DNA of 64,000 nucleotides from Mermis nigrescens (GCA_036768485.1 JAVLUZ010000417.1:310001-374000); one strand, 5' to 3'; positions 15,401 through 23,164 are shown, numbered from the stretch's first letter. The notes: generated by a model from the sequence alone, not told the origin. Program-made: numbers and translations.

Positions 15401-18400
15401 AGGCGAAAAGTCCAAAACTATGAGCTAAGGCGAAAACACAGTTTTTCGACATTTTTAATCGAATTCTATATATATGTGTATTGGCACCAAAAACCAAGCG
15501 CATGTTTGCCCTCACCTTAATTGAGTGCTCATGTCCACTTTTAAGCCTTAAAGACAGAGACAATTGCATGCAATGATAAATAAAAGCAGATAGGAGGAGG
15601 AAAATGCTTCTAGCTTCTGTATGCACTTCTATAAGTAAAATTATGAATAAAAACAACTCTAGCCAGTGTTGTGCAACACGAAGCAAATTCACTTCTAGAA
15701 CTACTCCTACGTCAACTCCCTTTGCTTCTAAATTTACTCCTGAACGAGCCTTTATGTAAATCTTAAGCTGCGCAACAGAAACTCATATTGTACTCTGCTT
15801 AATTCCTAAGCTCCTAGGCGCATGTGCAACAAGGCCTGGGCTCTGTTGAACAAACGGCTATAAGTGTCAAAGTTATAAGTGTAAACGGAATTTCTGTTGC
15901 ATGGGCTTTGGGTAAGAAGACTCCTAAAGTAGGAGTATACAATTAAATTAAGGAGCAAAAAGACTTAACGTAGGGGTACTTCTAAGAGAAAATTTCCCGC
16001 TTATTGCACACTGGTTAAGCGCAGACATATATGTAACATGGGGATGGGGGATCCCTCACCCAATGTTGGTCGTCCCATATCACCTAAAGCCAGAAAATTT
16101 TTGACCCCCACCCTGATTTTCGGAAAAACTTGCGATTTTTGGTCGTTTTTAGCTGTTTTAGCAGTTTTTGGCCAAAAACTGTAGGTCATTTACCCCTTCC
16201 GCCTAAAAATGTTCGGGGACCCCCACTTGAAATTGCAAGCTTTTACATGTATAGCTAGGTATATTATTTGTAGGAATGGCTTTGCTCCTTAAAGTGCACG
16301 CGAAATCTAGTATTGTTTGTTAGCTCATAAACAGTTAGGAGTAAACAAACTTTCATCGTTCCTTTCTCCAATCTGTCGGGTTAATCGTTCTTTGGACGAT
16401 TTTTTCTTTCTATCGTTTTATTTACTTAAGATTTAAAGTATTTAAATTTAAATTTAAAGATTAGAAGGCATTCAGTTTAGGATCTATGAACCTGCGATGG
16501 TCTATTCTTTCTGGCTGTTATGCTGCTTTAGTTTTATTCGGAAATCTCTAATTGCCTCTTGTTAATAATTAATTTAAAAATCGTTGAAAATTCAAAGCGA
16601 CATTTTTTACTTTTCTTTCTTTGATTTCCATTTTCGGTCAGCCTCCAGTTTAATGTCTGTTGAAAGTTGCATGCTGTGAATGCATGGACAATATTAAAAC
16701 AACTTAGTTATAATTCGTGGAATAGAATTTACAACTGAATATCCTTAAATTGCTGATAAATAAATATTGATCTTTGGGCTCTTTTTCCTTTTAACAGGCC
16801 ATATTTAGCGTTGTTGCTCCCGCAGAATCGGTGAAAGGATACTTAAAGGGAGCCGCTCAATTTCCTCAGTGGTTTGGTAAAAATTCGAAACAGAATAAGA
16901 TTCAGCGAATTTTGACCCAGTTGCAAATGCACACCAGTTTAAAGTACGTCATAATTTTACTGCTACGTACATACCTATTTATTGCAAACAAGTATGCTTT
17001 CCGAAATTTATTGATTTTGAGTCAAATGCTTACAATTTTTGCCAAAAATATGCAAATTTAGTCAAGTTTGCTGATTCGGTTTGCTTACTACGATGTCGAA
17101 GTTTCGTCGACTGCAGCTGAGTACTATATTGTACAAGCACAGCATGATGAGCTGAGGTTGAAAGGCAAAAAATTGTTCCAAAATACCTTTTTTGGGATTA
17201 AAAACGGCGGATAAATGCGTTGGAACAATCATTTTTAGACGTACATATCTGACAATGCGCTGTGCTCAAGAGTTCTACCTAATAGCTCTGTGCGATATGT
17301 ATTCAGTTTATATCGTAGTATTCGACACTTCATCCATAACCAATCCATTTTAGAGGCCTTACAAGCACAGCATGATGATCTGAGGTTGAAAAGCAAAAAA
17401 TTAATCCAAAATACCTTTTTTTGGGATTAAAAACGGCGGATAAATGCGTTGAAAAAACCATTTTTAGACGTATCTGACAATGCGCTCTTTTCTAGAAGGC
17501 AAAGGCGTATTAAAAAAAATCGTAAAAATATCAAAAAATTAGAGTAAATTGAGCGAAATATAGTCTAAAAATGAATATTTTTTAATAACAATATTATATT
17601 TTTATTTTTTGGAATAAAAATCGACGGTTCTATGATTGATTAAGAAACTGCATTTCCGGCTGCGCTCTGTTTAGCAGAGTATTAATGGCCTTGCTTCCAT
17701 GGTGGTCGCAAAGTAGGTAATGAAAGACATCGGTGCTTGAAGTTTCCCAAGCTTTTTATTGCTTGCTCTCAATAAGAATCGTATTGTGCTTGAATTATTG
17801 ATATTAGAAGTATGAAAATGTATTTTAGCTTTGTCTATATTCTTGCCCCTTCGAAATTCCTGAAATTTTCACAGTTTCTCATTAAACAAAGGAAATTTAT
17901 TCAAGCTTATTAAATCTATTGAAGTGGCTAATAAATATTGGTTTTAGTCAAATTAATAGCGCAAACCGATGAAAATTTGGGTATTTTCTTGAAACATCTT
18001 TAAGATATATTATGTCGTGACTGTATAGTCTGAAAAAATTCAGGAGAAATTCCCGCCCTGGATACAGGCCTGCTTATACGGAGTGGCCCATAAAAAAGGC
18101 TACATTTGGTGTCACATTATAAGTTTACAAATTAATGACTTGAGGTTTTAGGAAGAGCTGCATTAAATAGATAAACGTATCTTTGCTTACATAAACTGCA
18201 TAAGAATTTAGCCTCCTGCCATTGGTTCGTGCGCTGCCTGGATTTGTTTACACCTCACTTGACAATGTTTTAACCCTCGAGTTTCTAAATTGTATCACAC
18301 TACTGCTTGTATAGGTATCCTTTTTCGAGAAAATATGCAGTCAAACAATTAATTAGCACATTTCTTAATTCTGCAGAGCAGATACGCGTCCTAACAAGTG

Positions 18401-21400
18401 CGAAAATTTCAAGATATCGTCAAAAGAGGGTGTAAATTGATGGCAGCACCAATGACGCTATAAGTGTTTAAACAATATTATAGTATGGTGAAAACAAAAC
18501 GTAGTAGCGCCTAAATCGTTTACATCTGGCCAAAAGTTTTTACAGAGTGTAAAAGAAGACACACTTTTATCTATCTAATGCAGACGGTCCTAAAGATTCA
18601 TGACCACAACAGCCGGAGTTATGACCTACATATTAAATCGGAATGTAGCCTCTTTTTTATGGGTCACCATGTATCATTGCTACGTTTTGGCCGGAATTCG
18701 TGTACACAAGATCCAAGTAGACGATGAACCAGATATATTAATAATCATACCAGGAAACACTCAGGTTTTGTAGGGTATCTGGGATTTGCGGGTTCGGTCA
18801 TCGGACAAGCACAGCATGGGAATTTAGAGCACAATTTTTTCAGAGTGGCAATTTTTAGCTACGAATTTGAAGTCTAGGTGAGAACTTTTTCGTGTGATCG
18901 TGAGCTTCATTTTCATTATTTACCAAAACTCGTGTGGGGTTGGCCTGGTTTCCCGAACGGTGTTGCAGGGTTGATCAGCCGCGAGGGTCAAGTCACTTGA
19001 CCCTGATTTGACCCTGTGCCCATGTACGAGTTTTCTAAAAATGATAGTTTTGTATCAGAGTAAAATTGATGCTAATTGATCGCTTCTAATTGATTATTAG
19101 TTTCTGTGTTGTTGTTTTTATTATTTCTTTATTCTTATTTTATGTTATTTTTTCTATCATGTTGTTTTCATAGCAATTCATAATGAAACTTTTTACAGAA
19201 CTTCCTGCAATGCAACGAGTTTCAATCTGGACTATGCTCCTCTTTTGAGGGATAAGATTTTAAACCCGCTTATTTCCGATGCTACTGGCGTAGTCAAAGT
19301 AATGGAGCTTTTGACTTATTACGATTTAACGAAAGAAGACATGGACAATCTCTTGGAAGGGACTCAGTATCCGAACAGTTCGAACTCTTTAGCCAAAGTC
19401 GCCCCAAAAGTACTATAAGTGGATTAATTGACGAAATTTACTTTTATGAGTTTAAAACAGTTTTTAATGGCAGCGTGTCAATAATCCTAATGTGGCTTTG
19501 TTCGAAGTGACTGCTTAGATATTTTATAGGAAAGAGATTAAGGAGCAAACATACATGTAACGGCCCAAAATTTAGGGAAGGCGCCCCTAGCCACTCTAAG
19601 GGGATAAATGAGCTACACTTTTTGGACAAAAATTGCCAAAAAACCTAAAAACGGCGAACAAAATTTTCTGACTTTGGGGAATAGGTAGACGACGACTAAC
19701 TTTAGGCAGGGATCCCCCATCCCCCTCTTACATGTGTTGGAGCAGGACTTATCGGTGAATGTCGTTTTAGTTTCGGGTAGTAAATAATATTTTGTTGACT
19801 ATTATAACATTGTTCTTGTAGAGCACCACTAAATCCTCTTTGATTTAATGAGCCTTGTTTATAACAAAATTTGTTCGCTAGACCGCTCGCGAATAGATCA
19901 ATGAACTTTCCGAAATAGGCGTTTTTGTAGGAGCTGAAAACCGAAGAAGCTACTTGAAGATTTTGAAAAATGCATATTAAGCAGCCTCCTTTATCTTACA
20001 TTGTGTTTGGTCAAAAATACAGCTTTTTCGATTAATTTGCGACTGAAAATTAATTTAGTGCGTGTAGCGTAATGCTTTACAGCGGTTTTTTTGTGTTAGA
20101 GATTAATTTCTTTTGCCGACAAATTATTCTTCCTATTTATTTACACTTTATTCGAATCCTGATAGTATAATAGCATTTGTTTCAACATTTTTACTCACAA
20201 GTGTTTTCCTTTAATTTAATGTTTTTATTCTCATTTACTGCTGTTTTGCTTCACATCACTTTAGCTCCAACGTGTTCGATAGGTGCATATCAGGCTTTTA
20301 TGTACGGGACAAAGGTTTTGAGGTTCGTACGAAGATTTTTAGAGACTTCCTTGTACAAAGTGATAAGATTTTTGGGGTAACGCAGTGCTTATTTCAACGC
20401 TTTTGTGCTTATTTATCAGGAAAATTTCGAAAAGGTTACTATAATATCCTAATTACTGTCTATTTAGTTTAAAGAGCATGCATCAATCGCTTTATATTGA
20501 TCTTTTTACGGTCTAAAACATCTTTGCAGCGACCAGACGTGTACAGCATGGGAATTCTAGGGGGGGTGAAATTTTGAAGTACCTTTTTAGGCTCTAAAAA
20601 AAGATGGATCGCGTTGAAAGCATCATTTTTCGGTGTTATTTTTCCAGAACTTAAGAACGGAGGAATTTCAAAAAAACATAATTGAACAAAATATAGTCAA
20701 AAATTGAGTCTTTGGCGCGAGGAGTCGAAAATTTGGATCTTTTGAGCAAACAGATACTCATCTAAAAACGCTTGAAAGAGCACCTTTTCTACGAATTTTT
20801 TTTGGAAAAGCGCGAATTTTGGGGCGGGGCTGAAAACCTTTTGAGGGTGTAAACCGACTCTAACATCTTTTGCGTCTGCATCTTCTGATTTTTAGTTATT
20901 TTATTAACTATTATTTGCAGTTCAAACAAAAAATGAACTTATATCTTTCCTTCTGTTTATTTAAGTTAATTTACATTCAATTCATAAGTGCAACGACGTT
21001 TATGACGAGATTGGATCAGTATATTGCAATCGCAGCATCACGTTCGATTGTGTAATAAAAATTAGTTCAGCTTTCTGATTTCAGTTCTATGCTTAACTTT
21101 AGCTGAAAAGTAATAGAAATTTCGGCGCTTGACGCTGGAATAGCATTATGTACTGATTTTTTTTACGACGAATCAAAACCTTTAGAACAACACATGGGTC
21201 ACAGATTGCTTTTTGGTAATTATGTAAAAAATGTGTATATTTAAGAATAAAACTAACTGTAGGTACTCATTTTTCAGCTGGTTATTGATCAACTGATTCG
21301 CATAATGAACAACCACGCACACTGGGGGTATGGGGTTTCCACCTACCAGGACTTTTGGAAAGCAAACCTCCCCCTCAGGCCATTTCGGATCGGAACCTAT

Positions 21401-21944
21401 TGCTCGAACCATGAAAAAGCGTCCAGCAACGTCTAAAAGTATAACTTCTTGTACGTTTACTCATTTCTCGAGCAATTGACTGTTCAATTCATTCATTCAG
21501 ACTTTTTTCAATTATTTCGTATAGTTACATATATTTGTAACAGGTCATTTCTACGACCTTATTGTCATTTATTACCATGCAAATTTAACCACAAATATCC
21601 ATGAACAAATACAACGAATTAAGTATCATTGTTGACATTAAATAGCTAAATAATTACTCATCAAGCCCCAGGAAACTCGTTTCACCCATCCCAGAACTCT
21701 TGAACTCGTGCATGCATGCTAATGATGTTAAAAAATGTTTAAGGTTAAAGCTGCGTTGACACGGTCATACAACAAAAAGCCCCCCATGCTACCATTTACT
21801 TGCAAGGCTGATGCGCTGGCAGTGAAAAAGAAGAAGGGATCCGCCATTCAAAAAGCTATTCATGAAGAGGATGAAGGTGCTAGTGATGAGGAGGACGTAG
21901 ATATCGATGAGGCGACAAAAAGTGAACTTATCGATCTTAATTGA
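1..21944 (+). CDS. RFC1: Replication factor C large subunit (RFC1), gene span, 12 exons, 5' partial
   Basis: RFC1 is the large subunit of the nuclear ATP-dependent clamp loader that places PCNA on primer-template junctions in replication and repair. Joined exons: 2-490, 2165-2462, 3744-4025, 6324-6427, 7035-7158, 9472-9704, 10684-10881, 13673-13833, 14461-14575, 16798-16943, 19199-19409, 21744-21944. The phases agree throughout and give 853 codons plus TGA. Visible landmarks in order: acidic/basic linker, the RFC box around ERYKPAAVKQIIGQQG, Walker A GPPGVGKTT, NASDARS, Walker B LIMDEVDG, sensor 1 IICICNDR, then the collar ending in an acidic/lysine tail. The order matches animal RFC1 (about 1,150 residues in human). 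The start lies left of the window and the BRCT domain was not found. Only the exon 3 donor is doubtful. Confidence 0.93.
598..603 (+). terminator. Possible intronic poly(A) signal AATAAA
   Basis: AATAAA lies 48 bases after the stop codon (548-550) met when the first RFC1 exon is not spliced at 490. A GT/T-containing stretch follows. Stop plus canonical signal could make a short alternative RFC1 transcript ending inside the intron. That is inference; AATAAA is common in AT-rich DNA. Confidence 0.35.
630..1388. mobile_element. Tc1/mariner-like non-autonomous element, decayed copy with insertion
   Basis: The right part (about 1050-1388) matches 18340-18673 in order and spacing and ends in ACCCTGTA, the complement of a TACAGGGT-type terminus. 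The left end is not recognisable. About 700-952 is bounded by CCTGCCATGCAAAAA and its inverted copy TTTTTGCATGGTAGG and looks like a separate insertion of ~250 bp. There is no coding capacity. Confidence 0.5.
1389..2164. other. RFC1 intron sequence, nothing recognised
   Basis: AT-rich intron remainder with pyrimidine runs near 1600-1625 and the acceptor TTTTTTTAAG just before 2165. No gene, RNA gene or repeat family was recognised in it. Confidence 0.5.
2165..2462 (+). CDS. RFC1: RFC1 exon (basic linker)
   Basis: The exon opens after acceptor TTTTTAAG in phase 0 and encodes a Lys/Ser-rich linker (for example RSKAKTPVKIKRN and SSSKKTKTPSK), as expected for the disordered region before the clamp-loader core. 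The chosen donor is AAAA|GTGATAA after 2462 (phase 1), which fits the next exon. An alternative phase-1 donor at ATAT|GTGCAT, 15 bases later, would add five residues. Without splicing the frame ends at 2501-2503. No BRCT residues are encoded here. Confidence 0.72.
2463..3073. other. RFC1 intron, no BRCT exon visible
   Basis: I read this interval on the + strand for a BRCT-like exon, because that domain should lie between the flanking exons. I found no GG-containing BRCT core and no open frame with plausible splice sites. No repeat family was recognised. Confidence 0.5.
3074..3428. mobile_element. hAT-like MITE, CAGCATGGGAATTC family
   Basis: A 355-bp element flanked by an exact 8-bp duplication GTCACAAT (3066-3073 and 3429-3436). 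It starts CATACATGCACAGCATGGG and carries a GGCGCGAAGTGCC hairpin at about 3295. Related copies are at 6525, 8640, 20540, 37568, 48310 (reverse) and 58690. There is no coding capacity. Confidence 0.8.
3502..3608. mobile_element. Short hAT-like element, TIR TACAAAAAAACACTG
   Basis: A 107-bp fragment with the subterminal motif TTGTACATG and right end TTGTACAAAAAAACACTG. Flanks GTACATGC (3494-3501) and GTACATAC (3609-3616) agree at 7 of 8 bases. The left terminus is degraded. It is a deletion derivative of the family at 13074, 28088, 53077 and 54302. Confidence 0.65.
3744..4025 (+). CDS. RFC1: RFC1 exon (RFC box, start of AAA+ domain)
   Basis: Acceptor TTATTATTAG is followed by a phase-1 junction. 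The product includes LLVERYKPAAVKQIIGQQG and SCVNKLLNWLRCW, a close match to the conserved (W/E)(D/R)KYKP..L..IIGQQG and NKLLRWLRNW block that opens the RFC1 ATPase domain. The 3' end is uncertain. AAAT|GTTACA after 4025 is the only donor found in the phase needed by the next exon, but its +3 base is poor. AAAAA|GTTAAT after 4015 would be out of phase unless a small exon lies between. Confidence 0.88.
4026..4822. other. RFC1 intron, AT-rich, nothing recognised
   Basis: Very AT-rich intron sequence with runs such as TAAAATTATTT. No repeat ends, open frame or RNA gene could be supported. Confidence 0.5.
4823..5407. mobile_element. hAT-like element, CAGGGGCGTAACCAGGATTTT family, right end worn
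   Basis: It begins CAGGGGCGTAACCAGGATTT and carries two hairpins of the GGCGC-NNN-GCGCC type (about 5146 and 5238). Flanks AAGCTATG (4815-4822) and TAGCTATG (5408-5415) agree at 7 of 8 bases. The right inverted terminus is lost. It is related to the intact copy at 36900-37504. Confidence 0.6.
5740..6150. mobile_element. Remnant of the GGCGTAGGCAGG-type element
   Basis: It shares with 43246-43620 the phrases CTATCCATTAAGCTCATA, GCGCGAAGCGCC and a terminal G/C homopolymer block ending CTCCACTAAATACGGCCCTG. The left end and TSD could not be fixed. Confidence 0.5.
6324..6427 (+). CDS. RFC1: RFC1 exon (Walker A / P-loop)
   Basis: Acceptor TTGTGCTGTTTAG, strong donor TGTAAG|GTAATAG, phase 1 in and phase 0 out. 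It encodes FGANDDGSCYKCVLLSGPPGVGKTT split by no stop, followed by SAELCCK. GPPGVGKTT is the nucleotide-binding P-loop, and DDGS-YK-LLSG is conserved in RFC1 just before it. All P-loop residues needed for ATP binding are present. Confidence 0.95.
6525..6933. mobile_element. hAT-like MITE, CAGCATGGGAATTC family
   Basis: A 409-bp element starting CAGAGCGTACAGCTTGGG and ending AGAATATGTACG. Flanks ATTGCTAC (6517-6524) and ATTGCAAC (6934-6941) agree at 7 of 8 bases. It carries a decayed GGCGCGAAGCG hairpin at 6748. It sits about 100 bp upstream of the next exon. Confidence 0.72.
7035..7158 (+). CDS. RFC1: RFC1 exon (NASDARS segment)
   Basis: Acceptor TTTGCAG, donor ACG|GTATGT, phase 0 in and phase 1 out. 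It encodes ELGINIVSKNASDARSKK and the helix ILESQIMETVCSHN. N-A-S-D-x-R-S is the conserved box after the P-loop in RFC1 (ELGYSYVELNASD in vertebrates). Here IVSK replaces the usual VELN-type lead-in. Confidence 0.93.
7330..7655. mobile_element. Remnant of CAGGCCCGAATCCAG / GGCGTAGGCAGG-type element
   Basis: It begins TCAGGCCCGAATCCAGAATT and contains CTATCCATTAAGATCATA, a decayed hairpin (GCCGCGGAACGCC) and a CCGCCCCCCCCC block near its right end. It resembles 5740-6150 and 43246-43620. TSDs are not clear. Confidence 0.5.
7678..7951. mobile_element. hAT-like MITE, ACATGCACGTGGG ... GTGTATCTAT family
   Basis: It starts GGACATGCACGTGGGCGG and ends CATACTGTGTATCTAT, the same termini as 38007-38294 and 34921-35083. 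It contains the family phrase CAGCGCTTACACCA...TTTTGGACCAAAAAG. A clean TSD was not found. Confidence 0.5.
7952..8619. other. RFC1 intron, T-rich, nothing recognised
   Basis: T-rich intron sequence. The open frame on + through 8204-8479 is hydrophobic because of T-richness and resembles no known protein. Confidence 0.45.
8640..8985. mobile_element. Remnant of the CAGCATGGGAATTC family
   Basis: It contains the family order: AATCTAGGGGGTGAAAT, GGGCGCGAAGCGTCGAAATTT, then a G-rich tail with AACCCCGAATTCCCTAAGAT. The ends and TSD are not resolved. Confidence 0.5.
9103..9312. mobile_element. Small element with ACATGTAA-type ends
   Basis: A ~210-bp copy bounded by TACATAACAGGAGGGATG and GAGCCTTACATGTA, with the internal phrases GGCCGTTTTCAGGCTGTTTT and TTGGCCAAAAAATGGAGGTCA. 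It is related to 16020-16255, 19553-19735, 24147-24380 and 51275-51470. Confidence 0.5.
9472..9704 (+). CDS. RFC1: RFC1 exon (Walker B and sensor 1)
   Basis: Acceptor GATATTTTAG, donor AAAG|GTAAGA, phase 1 in and phase 0 out. It encodes PSHALIMDEVDGMSGTEDRAG, with the Walker B aspartate/glutamate pair (DEVD) for Mg and ATP hydrolysis. It continues LIKKTRIPIICICNDR, the sensor 1 asparagine region, and YDLRFHRPQVSQIK. This is the most conserved stretch of RFC1 and every expected catalytic residue is present. Confidence 0.96.
9851..10227. mobile_element. hAT-like MITE, CATACATGCACGC ends
   Basis: A 377-bp element flanked by exact AGAGGCAC (9843-9850 and 10228-10235). The ends CATACATGCACGC and GTGTGCATGTGTG are inverted repeats. 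Further copies lie at about 12640-13533 and, reversed, at about 21308-21719. Confidence 0.8.
10280..10500. mobile_element. Probable remnant of a G-rich MITE
   Basis: It contains TTTTGGGGGTCTGGGGATGG, AAAATCGCTAAAAACATGCC and CGCCCCCTGCCCCGAC, the layout of the ACATGCAC-ended elements. It may start AACCGTGCATAAGC and end CATACGTTCGGTCATAACG. The boundaries are tentative. Confidence 0.35.
10684..10881 (+). CDS. RFC1: RFC1 exon (AAA+ lid domain)
   Basis: Acceptor TTTCCAG, donor ATCT|GTAAGT, phase 0 on both sides. It encodes GPMLSLAYKECLKVTPQ, EQIIEASNHDIRQVMNRLSL and a polar linker. The DIRQVMN helix corresponds to DIRQVLHNL in vertebrate RFC1, in the lid subdomain that senses nucleotide (sensor 2 region). 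Confidence 0.95.
10882..12151. other. RFC1 intron, nothing recognised
   Basis: About 1.27 kb of AT-rich intron. I saw no repeat ends, palindromic GGCGC hairpin, RNA gene or credible open frame. Confidence 0.5.
12160..12299. mobile_element. hAT-like MITE, CAGGCACGTAGCTG family
   Basis: A 140-bp element with the ends CAGGCACGTAGCTGACC and GATACGTGCCTG as inverted repeats. Flanks ACCATCAG (12152-12159) and ACCTTCAG (12300-12307) agree at 7 of 8 bases. It is the shortest complete member seen. Confidence 0.78.
12640..13533. mobile_element. MITE copy (CATGCAC ends) split by another element
   Basis: The body 12640-13073 follows 9851-10227 closely (AAAGTTCTGGCTGGGGGTA, GGTAGGAGGATACCCGCCA). Its right end is cut after GTGTGCAT by the insertion at 13074-13518 and resumes at about 13527. 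The left end is near ACACACATGCACC. Its own TSD was not resolved. Confidence 0.6.
13074..13518. mobile_element. hAT-like element, TIR CAGTGTTTTTTTGT
   Basis: A 445-bp element starting CAGTGTTTTTTTGTTTTCGG and ending TTGTATAAAAAAACTG. Flanks GTGTGCAT (13066-13073) and GTCTGCAT (13519-13526) agree at 7 of 8 bases. It contains two GGCGCTTCGCGCC hairpins (about 13204 and 13297) and TGTACATGT subterminal motifs. It is nested in another MITE. Confidence 0.8.
13673..13833 (+). CDS. RFC1: RFC1 exon (collar domain start)
   Basis: Acceptor TTTTGTTTCAG, donor CCAA|GTACGC, phase 0 in and phase 2 out. It encodes NIFETVRVIFTD then LFFSDYNLTPLFVFENYL. The last part matches the FFHDY-APLFVQENY block conserved in the RFC1 C-terminal (collar/RFC1-specific) domain. 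Confidence 0.94.
13930..14101. mobile_element. hAT-like MITE, CAGGCACGTAGCTG family
   Basis: A 172-bp element flanked by exact AGCACTTC (13922-13929 and 14102-14109). It ends CAGCTACGTGCCTG; the left end CAGGCTTGTATCTCTGG has partly diverged. It shares ACACCAATTTTGGGG / CCCCTCAAAATTGGTGTT with the other copies, in reverse order. Confidence 0.78.
14461..14575 (+). CDS. RFC1: RFC1 exon (collar)
   Basis: Acceptor TTTCTCACTAG, donor ATCAG|GTAAT, phase 2 in and phase 0 out. It encodes KLSKIADACEFMARGD and VEKQMRALNNWSLLNDQ, matching LSRAADSICDGDLVDSQIR..QNWSLLPAQ of vertebrate RFC1. Confidence 0.94.
14576..16015. other. RFC1 intron, nothing recognised
   Basis: About 1.4 kb without recognisable repeat ends. 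The minus-strand open frame at 15375-15692 has no family resemblance, and a long intron of a confirmed + strand gene makes it unlikely to be coding. Confidence 0.45.
16020..16255. mobile_element. Small element with ACATGTAA-type ends
   Basis: It runs from ATATATGTAACATGGGGATG to CAAGCTTTTACATGTAT and includes TTTTAGCTGTTTTAGCAGTT and TTGGCCAAAAACTGTAGGTCA, paralleling 9103-9312. TSD not resolved. Confidence 0.5.
16260..16797. other. RFC1 intron, nothing recognised
   Basis: AT-rich intron sequence ending in the acceptor CTTTTAACAG. No repeat family or gene was recognised. Confidence 0.45.
16798..16943 (+). CDS. RFC1: RFC1 exon (collar)
   Basis: Acceptor CCTTTTAACAG, donor TTAAA|GTACGT, phase 0 in and phase 2 out. 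It encodes AIFSVVAPAESVKGYLKG and AQFPQWFGKNSKQNK..R, matching AIYASVLPGELMRGYMTQFPTFPSWLGKHSSTGKHDR of human RFC1 in order. Confidence 0.95.
17110..17575. repeat. Two tandem partial copies of the CAGCATG family
   Basis: ACAAGCACAGCATGATGA... occurs at about 17133 and again at about 17362. Each is followed by AAAATACCTTTTTT(T)GGGATT, AAAACGGCGGATAAATGCGTT and TCTGACAATGCGCT. The second unit continues further. They look like the left halves of two MITE copies or a local duplication of ~230 bp. Confidence 0.55.
18077..18673. mobile_element. Tc1/mariner-like non-autonomous element
   Basis: It begins TACGGAGTGGCCCATAAAAA and ends in the inverted counterpart of TACATGGTGACCCATAAAAA. The terminal repeats extend ~30 bp through GGCTACATT. 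TA lies at both ends, as expected for Tc1/mariner (TA duplication). A decayed relative is at 630-1388. No transposase frame is present. Confidence 0.7.
18790..19030. mobile_element. Remnant with TGCCCATG end
   Basis: GGTTGATCAGCCGCGAGGGTCAAG split as in 33700-33760, then GACCCTGTGCCCATGTACG. It shares its right half with the element at 33375-33760. The left part begins ACAAGCACAGCATGGGAATT. Composite; the boundaries are approximate. Confidence 0.45.
19199..19409 (+). CDS. RFC1: RFC1 exon (collar)
   Basis: Acceptor CTTTTTACAG, donor CCAAAA|GTACTA, phase 2 in and phase 0 out. It encodes FNLDYAPLLRDKILNPLISD, VVKVMELLTYYDLTKEDMD and SNSLAKVAPK. This corresponds to MDYLSLLRDALVQPL..VVALMDTYYLMKEDFENI..FSKLDPK of vertebrate RFC1. 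Confidence 0.95.
19548..19735. mobile_element. Small element with CATACATGTAACGG / TTACATGTG ends
   Basis: A ~190-bp copy with inverted ends CATACATGTAACG and CTTACATGTGTTG. It includes AACGGCGAACAAAATTTTCTG and GATCCCCCATCCCCC. Flanks resemble GGAGCAAA/GGAGCAGG (6 of 8). Confidence 0.55.
20530..20865. mobile_element. CAGCATGGGAATTC family copy
   Basis: It starts CAGACGTGTACAGCATGGGA and carries GGCGCGAGGAGTCGAAAATTT (a decayed hairpin) and the family tail TTTTGGGGCGGGGCTGAAAA. TSD not resolved. Just before it, 20290-20385, is a degraded TGTACAAAG-type fragment. Confidence 0.55.
21308..21719. mobile_element. Reversed MITE copy next to the last RFC1 exon
   Basis: The reverse complement of the 9851-10227 family: ACGCACACTGGGGGTATGGG at the left, AACTCGTGCATGCATG at the right. 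It ends about 24 bp before the RFC1 terminal exon, next to CTAAT, a plausible branch point. TSDs are ambiguous. Confidence 0.6.
21744..21944 (+). CDS. RFC1: RFC1 terminal exon
   Basis: Acceptor TGTTTAAG, phase 0. It encodes VKAALTRSYNKKPPMLPF, then a short lysine run and an acidic segment EEDEGASDEEDVDIDE, and stops at TGA 21942-21944. KVKAAFTRAYNKEAH is the conserved C-terminal block of animal RFC1. The tail here is shorter than the human Lys/Asp-rich tail. Confidence 0.95.
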   Translation, partial: VKAALTRSYNKKPPMLPFTCKADALAVKKKKGSAIQKAIHEEDEGASDEEDVDIDEATKSELIDLN

Positions 21945-22685
21945 TTGCGCTATTGAGTATAAAAAATTACCTGGAAAACTTGTCCTTCTTCTTGCGGTTT
22001 TTACTTGAATGTATTCCATGTTCGTACATAAGGCTCATAGACTTTGTGGTCCGATTTGTTGATAATGCGATGTTGATGTTTTGTCTATATTTTTTCGTGA
22101 ATTTTGACTGTCACGCTCGCCTTTTTTAGTAAAATCTCACTGAATGCAACCGTTTCTCCTACTGAGAGAAAACTTGGAGTGTTTTTTGCCTTAATTTCGC
22201 CTACAACTTCAAAGATGTGACGTCAAATTTTTATCAATGCTGTTCTTGATCCTATCGAGATTAAAATTAAGGTCAAGTTGGATTTGTTTTATTGCAGTCG
22301 AACAAAAGTTAGGTAAAGCATCATGCAGCGCACGAGCCACGATTTCATTTTTGAGTGCGCGATCCCGTTTGCAATTGCTCCAAACCGAACATCATAAGCC
22401 CAGCTATGTCGGTACATACCTTCATAAAAGAAAACTGCATAACCCTATTTATATGCATCGTTTTAAGAAAATACGGTCCACTACACCTTGAACATTGAAA
22501 GGGAAATAGTAGATGCACCTATACGTATTTACTAACCAAACTACTTACGACTACTCTGACGAATACATTACAAACAGGCTGATCGAATTGTGCATATAGG
22601 CTAAGTTTATACGTTTACTGTACACAATAATTCACTCATATATTTTTCTCGCTCTTTGTTAACGTCACTTAAAGATGAAAATTCC
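21945..22685. other. RFC1 3' flank, nothing further recognised
   Basis: Presumed 3' UTR and intergenic DNA. The nearest candidate poly(A) signals are ATTAAA at 22260-22265 and AATAAA at 23016-23021; neither is convincing. No gene was recognised. Confidence 0.4.
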
Positions 22686-23164
22686 GAGCAGGGTTGCCAG
22701 GTTGAGAGTTTTTCCCCTATTTTGGGGGTCCTTGGGCTTTTAGCTCACGGAGGATTTCATGGGGGTTTTTCGAAATTTTTGAGGTTCTTTTCGGGGGTTT
22801 TTCGGCTAAACTTAAGAAAACTTTCGGAAAAGGTGAAAAATGAATATTGAATGCCACAATCTTTTTTGCCAAAATGGTAGAACATGATAAATTGAAGCGC
22901 GGAAAAGAATTTGGTGAAAATCTGAGCCATACTCACAAAGTTGCAGCAACTCTCGATTTGAGTGTTGTGTGGAACGGTTAAATTGCTCGATCCAAGGACT
23001 AACACATTTGTCAGAAATAAATAATATGGGCTGAAATTACGGAAGGAAGCATAGCAATGAAGGAGAAAAAGAAAAAGGCGCGAAAAGCTGTTTGAAATTT
23101 TGAAAAACTTAAAAAAATTTCATATTTGTTTGCATGTTTTTTTCGGTTTTACTCGATAAGATAT

